Source: CAYJAZ01 sp964368455 (GTDB lineage: Bacteria; Desulfobacterota; Desulfovibrionia; Desulfovibrionales; Desulfovibrionaceae). From it: a stretch of 9,791 bases of DNA. Positions 5,466 to 9,791 of the stretch are shown in pieces; positions within the stretch are counted from its first letter, which is position 1, and each line of letters opens with the position of its first letter. The position numbers and the translations under genes are program-made. Under the pieces are notes generated by a model that was given only the letters and a program-made list of their open reading frames with translations, did no database searches and was not told the DNA's origin. The stretch covers positions 1-9,791 of the forward strand of contig CAYJAZ010000046.1 of the NCBI GenBank assembly GCA_964368455.1. The letters are read 5' to 3'.

Positions 5466-7115
5466 ATAGCAGCTAAAATTGAAGGTAATATCACAGGCTT
5501 AAAAGCGAGTGAAGTCAAGGCAATAACAAATTTAGGCAAGAGAAAGTATAACGATAAAAGAGGTTATACTAATGATCAAGCACATGAATTGTGTGCTGTT
5601 TCACGTCTTGTAAATAAACAAATTGGCCTTATTATCGACAGAATAGGCACTGTGCTTATGGTGATTGTCGGCACTGCTTCTGGGCTTTATATACCTGAAC
5701 TTCCTAGAGAAAGAATTTCTTCTGGAAAATTTAGGGGCTTAAGACTTTTGCATACACATCTAGATATTCATGGCCTTAGCCAAGAAGATTTAATGGATAT
5801 GCTTTTTTTACGTCTTGACTGCATTCAACTTTTTACTGTTAATCCTTATGGTGCGCCTATTCAAATGCACTATGCCCATCTTCTTCCACAAAATTCTAAA
5901 CAAGATAATGAAGAAAATAAGGGCTATAAAGTATATAAACCTGAAACTTGGGATCATTTTGATATTGATATTATCAGCCAAGTTGAAAGCCTTGAAGCCG
6001 AACTTGAACGCAATACTAAGGCTTCTGTTGCCGCTGGAGAAACAAGTAAGGAAAGGGCTATACTTATTTCTGTTTCCACAGCTCCAAAACCTGTGCAAGA
6101 ACAATTTTTAGACGAATTAGAAGAATTGGCTAGAACTGCTGGTATAAGTATTGTTGGTAGGCTGATGCAAAGAGTGTCAAAACTTCATCCACGTTCTGTT
6201 TTAGGCGAAGGAAAGTTAGCTGAACTTGAAGTTCTTGCTTTACAAGGGCAGGCTGGTATTCTCATTTTTGACAATGATTTAACTCCAGCACAATTACAAA
6301 ATATCGCAGAAAGCACAGAAAGAAAGGTTTTAGACAGAACACAAGTCATACTTGATATTTTCGCACAGCACGCAAAAACAAAAGCTGGTAAATTACAAGT
6401 TGAAATGGCTCAGCTTAAATACACCTTACCGCGACTCATTGGCAGAAAACAAGCAATGGACAGGCTTATGGGTGGTATTGGCGGACGTGGGCCAGGTGAA
6501 ACAAAGTTAGAAACTGACAGACGTAGAGTGCGTGATAGAATCACAAAAATCAAGCAAGAATTAGAACAATTAAGAAAACAAAGACAACAAGTTCGCTTGC
6601 GTAGAACTAAATCTAATCTGCCTATTGTTTGTTTTGTTGGCTATACGAATGTAGGAAAATCTACTCTTCTCAATGCTCTTACAGGTTCTGAAGTTTTGGC
6701 TGAAAATAAACTTTTTGCAACCTTAGATCCAACAACAAGAAGATTGCGTTTTCCAAAAGAACACGAATTAGTTTTAGCTGATACTGTTGGCTTTATAAGA
6801 AATTTACCCAAAGATTTGAAAGAAGCTTTTAGGGCAACTTTAGAAGAATTAGAAGAAGCAGATTTTCTCTTGCATGTGGCAGATGCTTCACATCCGCAAG
6901 TAGAAAGCCAAATATCTGCTGTTGAAACTCAATTAGAAGAAATGGAATTAAATGAAAAACCTTTCTTGCTTATTCTTAATAAATGGGAAAATATCGACGA
7001 AGAAAGAAAGGAAGAATTAGGAATAGCCTATCCAAATGCTTTGCATACTTCTGCCTTGCAAAAAGAAGGTTTAGAAGAGCTTTCTGCCCTACTTGAAAAA
7101 AGGTTTTTTGAATAA
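5466..7115 (+). CDS. hflX: Ribosome-associated GTPase HflX, probable ATA start
   Basis: A cytoplasmic GTPase that binds the 50S subunit and rescues or splits stalled ribosomes under stress. From 5466 it has 549 residues. The N-terminal part (KIEGNITGLKASEVKAI...) matches the extended N-terminus expected for HflX of this lineage. The Gly-rich linker GGIGGRGPGETKLETDRR is at about 336-353, G1 GYTNVGKST at 392-400, G3 DTVGF at 439-443, and G4 NKWE at 505-508. No ATG, GTG or TTG occurs in frame between the upstream stop (5406-5408) and the TTG at 5589, which would remove 41 family-like residues. AAGGAG (5454-5459) is followed six nt later by ATA (5466-5468), so ATA is the best start, either a rare AUA start or a mutated ATG. 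The stop overlaps the next ATG by one base, suggesting translational coupling. Confidence 0.85.
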   Translation: MAAKIEGNITGLKASEVKAITNLGKRKYNDKRGYTNDQAHELCAVSRLVNKQIGLIIDRIGTVLMVIVGTASGLYIPELPRERISSGKFRGLRLLHTHLDIHGLSQEDLMDMLFLRLDCIQLFTVNPYGAPIQMHYAHLLPQNSKQDNEENKGYKVYKPETWDHFDIDIISQVESLEAELERNTKASVAAGETSKERAILISVSTAPKPVQEQFLDELEELARTAGISIVGRLMQRVSKLHPRSVLGEGKLAELEVLALQGQAGILIFDNDLTPAQLQNIAESTERKVLDRTQVILDIFAQHAKTKAGKLQVEMAQLKYTLPRLIGRKQAMDRLMGGIGGRGPGETKLETDRRRVRDRITKIKQELEQLRKQRQQVRLRRTKSNLPIVCFVGYTNVGKSTLLNALTGSEVLAENKLFATLDPTTRRLRFPKEHELVLADTVGFIRNLPKDLKEAFRATLEELEEADFLLHVADASHPQVESQISAVETQLEEMELNEKPFLLILNKWENIDEERKEELGIAYPNALHTSALQKEGLEELSALLEKRFFE

Positions 7116-7918
7116 TGAAAAATATAGCTGTTATTATAAGAGTTTATTCTCGAGTAGAGGATGCAAAAAATCTTGTCAAAATCATTGAGAATAAATGGAC
7201 ACAAAATAATTACACTCTTTACATAGCCCATAATGGAAAGATTGATGGTTATCATCTTGACGAAAAACTTTCTGGAAAAGCTGAAATTCTTGAATATTCT
7301 AATAATTCTGGACATAGAACTGGTGCAAGAGATTTAGTCCAAAATGCTTATGCACATATAAAAAATAATTCTACTTTTGACTACATTCTTTTTATTGAAG
7401 CAGATTTTTGGCTTTTAGATGAAAAACTTATTCTTAATGCTATCGCACAAGATAAAGACATTTCCACTTCTATTTGGATAGAAAAAAGACAATCCTTAGG
7501 TGTTGATTTCTTTCTTGTAAAAAAAGATTTTATAGACAAACATAGCGAAATTTTGAATTGGGCGGATTCTCCTGAAACAGACATGAAAAAGATTGCTACA
7601 CAAGCACAAGCCTCACTCTATATTTTTGAAGAATTGCGTCCTATACATGCCCCTTCCCTTATGCGTAAACTTTGCAAAAATATCTTCCATGCCAGACATT
7701 ACGAAGGTGGAAGATTCAGGATTTTCCCAAAAGCAAAAGCTCTCACTCATCACGTAGAAGACTTATCACTTGGTATGGAAGAAAAAAAAGCATTGGCCAA
7801 TGCCTTACTTGATGAAAATTTTTTGCATACAGAGACAAGAATAAAACTCTCTTTTTTAGATAAATATATAGTAGATATAGCAAAATATTTTCCTAGTTCT
7901 GCTCTATGGAAAAAATAA
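7115..7918 (+). CDS. Putative GT-A-fold glycosyltransferase
   Basis: A 267-residue protein without a signal peptide or clear membrane helix. The start MKNIAVIIRVYSRVEDAKNL followed by YTLYIAHNG (about 33-41) is the usual opening of family-2-like GT-A glycosyltransferases. YILFIEADFW (90-99) is placed like a DxD-type metal/nucleotide-sugar motif, here E95-A-D97. SGHRTGARD (65-73) resembles the Asn/Gly/Arg loop before it. The His pair H212-H213 near the C-terminus could be a metal ligand. Donor and acceptor cannot be told. The next gene is a heptosyltransferase-type enzyme, so LPS or surface glycan assembly is likely (inference). Its ATG overlaps the hflX stop (TAATG), so its translation is probably coupled to hflX, an unusual partner. 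Confidence 0.6.
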   Translation: MKNIAVIIRVYSRVEDAKNLVKIIENKWTQNNYTLYIAHNGKIDGYHLDEKLSGKAEILEYSNNSGHRTGARDLVQNAYAHIKNNSTFDYILFIEADFWLLDEKLILNAIAQDKDISTSIWIEKRQSLGVDFFLVKKDFIDKHSEILNWADSPETDMKKIATQAQASLYIFEELRPIHAPSLMRKLCKNIFHARHYEGGRFRIFPKAKALTHHVEDLSLGMEEKKALANALLDENFLHTETRIKLSFLDKYIVDIAKYFPSSALWKK

Positions 7919-8119
7919 TTATATAATGGAATCACAATCTCTCAAATCACAATATGCTTTGATGTGCTTATTATTTATAAGTTGACGATTTTTTCTATAT
8001 AAATTACTATACATTCGCTTTTTAAACATATACATTGCTATATAATTGATTTAGAGTAGCTTCAACTATTACTAAAATGACTCTAAAGAAATTTTTAGGC
8101 TCACAAGTTAGGAAGAAAT
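7919..8119 (+). promoter_or_regulatory. Intergenic leader with promoter candidate for the heptosyltransferase gene
   Basis: TTGACG (7982-7987), a 17-nt spacer and TACTAT (8005-8010) form a plausible promoter. CTATATAA occurs twice (7995-8002, 8038-8045), and near-copies of TATACATTCGCT occur at 8008 and 8030. TTTAGAGT (8050-8057) and ACTCTAAA (8080-8087) are perfect inverted repeats with a 22-nt loop in the presumed 5' leader, without a T-run. No strong terminator for the upstream gene was seen. Confidence 0.4.
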
Positions 8120-9328
8120 ATGAAGAATTATTTGCACACGATGCAAGCTAAAATCGACAGATACAAAACGAAATATGCAACGAAACCTCTTCAAGCATAT
8201 TTTCGTTTAACATTTATAAGCTTAAAATACCCTCTTGGACGTTTATTTCCATCAAAGAGAAAAAAACTTAATGAAAAGTTTGATTTAGATCAGAAAAATT
8301 TAAATATTGCTTTTCTTTTGCATGGTGGACTAGGGGATGTTTTTACCTCGGCAAAATATGTAAAAGCTGTAAAAAATTATATAGATTCTGATCATATTAT
8401 TGATATTTATTCTGGTAAACACTTGCACTATGTTGAAAGCGTTTTTCTTAATCAAAATATTCATAATAATCTCTATCTAGGTTTTCCAAATAATGATAGC
8501 TATGATATAGTGATTAGCTTTTTGCGTCGCCCGACAATTTTGAAATTTGATGAAGAAAGAGTAAATTCTTTTTCTGTAAAAGTAGCAAACTTCTGCAAAG
8601 CAATACAAGTTTTTAAAGCACAAAATCCAGCACTTACCAACTATTCCAACACTTGTTTAGAAAAGAATTTTTTCGAAATTCAAAATGTCAAAAGGCATGA
8701 ACAAGGCGATATTAATGGCATACTTAATCTGCGTGAAACCTCTTTTATCTTGCAGTACGATAAAGAAAAAGAAAGCATACTTGAAAAACATAAACTCACT
8801 TCAAAAAAATACATCACCCTGCAAAGATCTATTAGTTCTTCTAGTAGAGATGCTACAAAACTTTGGCCAAAAGAGTTTTACGAAGAATTAATTCAAATGC
8901 TTAAAAACTATGCTCCAGAATATCAAATTGTACAAATTGGTACTGCAGAAGCAAGAAGTATTAATGGCACAGACTTAAACTTATGTGGTAAAACTTCACT
9001 TGAAGAATTGAAAGTCGTTTTAAAACACGCATTATTTCATGTAGACGGAGACACAGGAACCATGCATATGCGTCACGTGCTAGGCGAAAAATCCTTTGTT
9101 ATTTGGGGGCCAACAAACAATGATTTCTCAGGCTACGAGGAAGACACACATTTCTACAAAAGCCCATGTGCCCCTCATGCTTGCGAAGGCCTTACAGAAA
9201 GTTGGAACGATATCTGCTTAAAAAGTAAAAGTGCTTACGCACCATGTATGCATGCTATCACACCGCAAATGGTTTTTGATAAACTAAAAGAAGAACTTGA
9301 TCTTATTAATTCAAAGAATAAAGATTAA
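8120..9328 (+). CDS. Family 9 glycosyltransferase (heptosyltransferase-like)
   Basis: A 402-residue GT-B enzyme of the LPS heptosyltransferase type, acting at the cytoplasmic face of the inner membrane. Residues 1-60 are basic and not clearly conserved. The first Rossmann domain begins at LNIAFLLHGGLGDVF (61-75, GGxGD motif). The donor domain contains TKLWP (246-250), IVQIGT (270-275), LCGKTSLEEL (288-297), DGDTGTMHMRH (309-319), and WGPT (329-332). The C-terminus has four Cys (C350, C355, C366, C376) ahead of ITPQMV, a spacing seen in some GT9 proteins. The sugar donor is probably ADP-heptose by family, not proven. AGGAAG (8110-8115) precedes the ATG. The gene is separated from its neighbours and probably transcribed from its own promoter in the 200-nt leader. 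Confidence 0.85.
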   Translation: MKNYLHTMQAKIDRYKTKYATKPLQAYFRLTFISLKYPLGRLFPSKRKKLNEKFDLDQKNLNIAFLLHGGLGDVFTSAKYVKAVKNYIDSDHIIDIYSGKHLHYVESVFLNQNIHNNLYLGFPNNDSYDIVISFLRRPTILKFDEERVNSFSVKVANFCKAIQVFKAQNPALTNYSNTCLEKNFFEIQNVKRHEQGDINGILNLRETSFILQYDKEKESILEKHKLTSKKYITLQRSISSSSRDATKLWPKEFYEELIQMLKNYAPEYQIVQIGTAEARSINGTDLNLCGKTSLEELKVVLKHALFHVDGDTGTMHMRHVLGEKSFVIWGPTNNDFSGYEEDTHFYKSPCAPHACEGLTESWNDICLKSKSAYAPCMHAITPQMVFDKLKEELDLINSKNKD

Positions 9329-9592
9329 ATGAATCTATTTAAACAATAATGTATAACTAGCAGTTTTTTTAGTATTAAATCTTTTGCGATAAAATGATTT
9401 TCTTAGAATATAATAAAAAAATTAAATAACAACAGAACAAAAGTCAATAAAAACAAGTATCATAAGTTTTATTCACAAAACTTTGTTTACTTGACACAAT
9501 CATGCTAAAAACCAAAAAAACTATTGACCAAGCCAATCTCTAATGGTAGATTATTGCTGTTTATATACTATTTATCTGATGGAGATGTTAAC
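9329..9592 (+). promoter_or_regulatory. Intergenic region with promoter candidate for the downstream respiratory gene
   Basis: TTGACC (9524-9529), a 17-nt spacer and TAGATT (9547-9552) form the best promoter, the same TTGACC-17 pattern seen before tatB. A second TTGACA at 9491-9496 has no good -10 at 17 nt. ACAAAACTTTGT (9475-9486), a short ACAAA/TTTGT inverted repeat, sits just upstream and could be an operator. No clear terminator for the preceding gene was seen, only a weak TTAAAT/ATTTAA pair at 9325-9342. Confidence 0.45.
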
Positions 9593-9791
9593 ATGATTGC
9601 AATTACCTATCTTTTTGGCTACTTAGCCATAATACTTTGCATTGCCTTAGCAATTTCAAGAGTAAGAAGATTTACTTCACGCCCTATTCACATTCGTTGG
9701 GAACTTTATCCTGTTCCGCATGAAGGCGAACGTGCAGCTTGGGGTGGCTCTTACTTAGAAGAAAGCGGCTGGTGGCACAAACCACGTACAC
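9593..9791 (+). CDS. Membrane respiratory subunit, NarI/cytochrome b-like, N-terminus (3' end outside window)
   Basis: The first 66 residues are visible. Residues 1-22 form an N-terminal membrane helix (MIAITYLFGYLAIILCIAL), then comes a basic turn SRVRRF. The following segment, PIHIRWELYPVPHEGERAA and GGSYLEESGWWHKPR, I associate with the membrane subunits annotated as nitrate reductase gamma-like in the Tmc/Dsr/Hdr-type electron-transfer complexes of sulfate reducers. Which complex it belongs to cannot be told from this fragment. GGAGAT lies 7 nt before the ATG, and a promoter candidate is about 40 nt upstream. Confidence 0.6.
   Translation, partial: MIAITYLFGYLAIILCIALAISRVRRFTSRPIHIRWELYPVPHEGERAAWGGSYLEESGWWHKPRT

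Noticed and set aside
5242..5469. Possible small protein of 75 residues
   Set aside because: It spans the core repeat and hairpin B, runs into the hflX start, and has no family-like features.
5815..6111. Open frames overlapping hflX and other real genes on either strand
   Set aside because: They overlap strongly supported coding regions and lack family-like sequence or ribosome sites.
8050..8087. Riboswitch or attenuator in the heptosyltransferase leader
   Set aside because: Only one 8-bp inverted repeat with a 22-nt loop, no T-run and no recognisable aptamer core.

Overview
The window is AT-rich, and every recognisable gene lies on the + strand. It most likely comes from a low-GC member of the Desulfovibrionaceae or a close sulfate-/sulfite-reducing relative. 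The evidence is a [NiFeSe] hydrogenase large subunit with an in-frame UGA (selenocysteine) codon, a HflX with the N-terminal region I associate with that group, a stand-alone IMP cyclohydrolase, and the start of a membrane respiratory subunit. The taxonomic call is inference; the sequence names no species.

Layout. 1-530: the 3' end of a selenocysteine-containing [NiFeSe] hydrogenase large subunit (hysA-like), with a SECIS-like hairpin just after the UGA and a strong intrinsic terminator at 548-579. 593-1179: a gene-free, nearly continuous inverted repeat of about 590 bp built from nested hairpin units. 1203-1231: a sigma70-type promoter candidate. 1256-5108: a compact five-gene run with 14-35 nt gaps: tatB-like, tatC with a long acidic N-terminal extension carrying an EF-hand-like loop, a periplasmic DsbA/ScsC-like thiol oxidoreductase, purQ-like glutaminase, and a stand-alone IMP cyclohydrolase. 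5116-5436: a second inverted-repeat element whose arms are themselves hairpins. 5466-7115: hflX, which has no ATG/GTG/TTG at its conserved N-terminus and appears to start at an ATA behind a good Shine-Dalgarno sequence. 7115-7918: a GT-A-like glycosyltransferase overlapping hflX by 1 nt. 8120-9328: a family 9 (heptosyltransferase-like) glycosyltransferase with its own promoter candidate. 9593-end: the N-terminus of a membrane respiratory subunit.

How the parts relate. NiFe(Se) hydrogenases are exported by the Tat system through the small-subunit signal peptide, so hydrogenase next to tatB-tatC is a sensible pairing, followed by a periplasmic thiol oxidoreductase. purQ and the IMP cyclohydrolase belong to de novo IMP synthesis. 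The two glycosyltransferases probably act in surface polysaccharide or LPS core assembly.

The least explained items are the two large palindromic elements. They have no detectable genes, each fills one intergenic gap, they share a central motif (about 893-938 and 5235-5280), and in the second element the stem sequences differ between hairpins while pairing is kept. They look like members of a non-coding, possibly mobile, fold-back repeat family.
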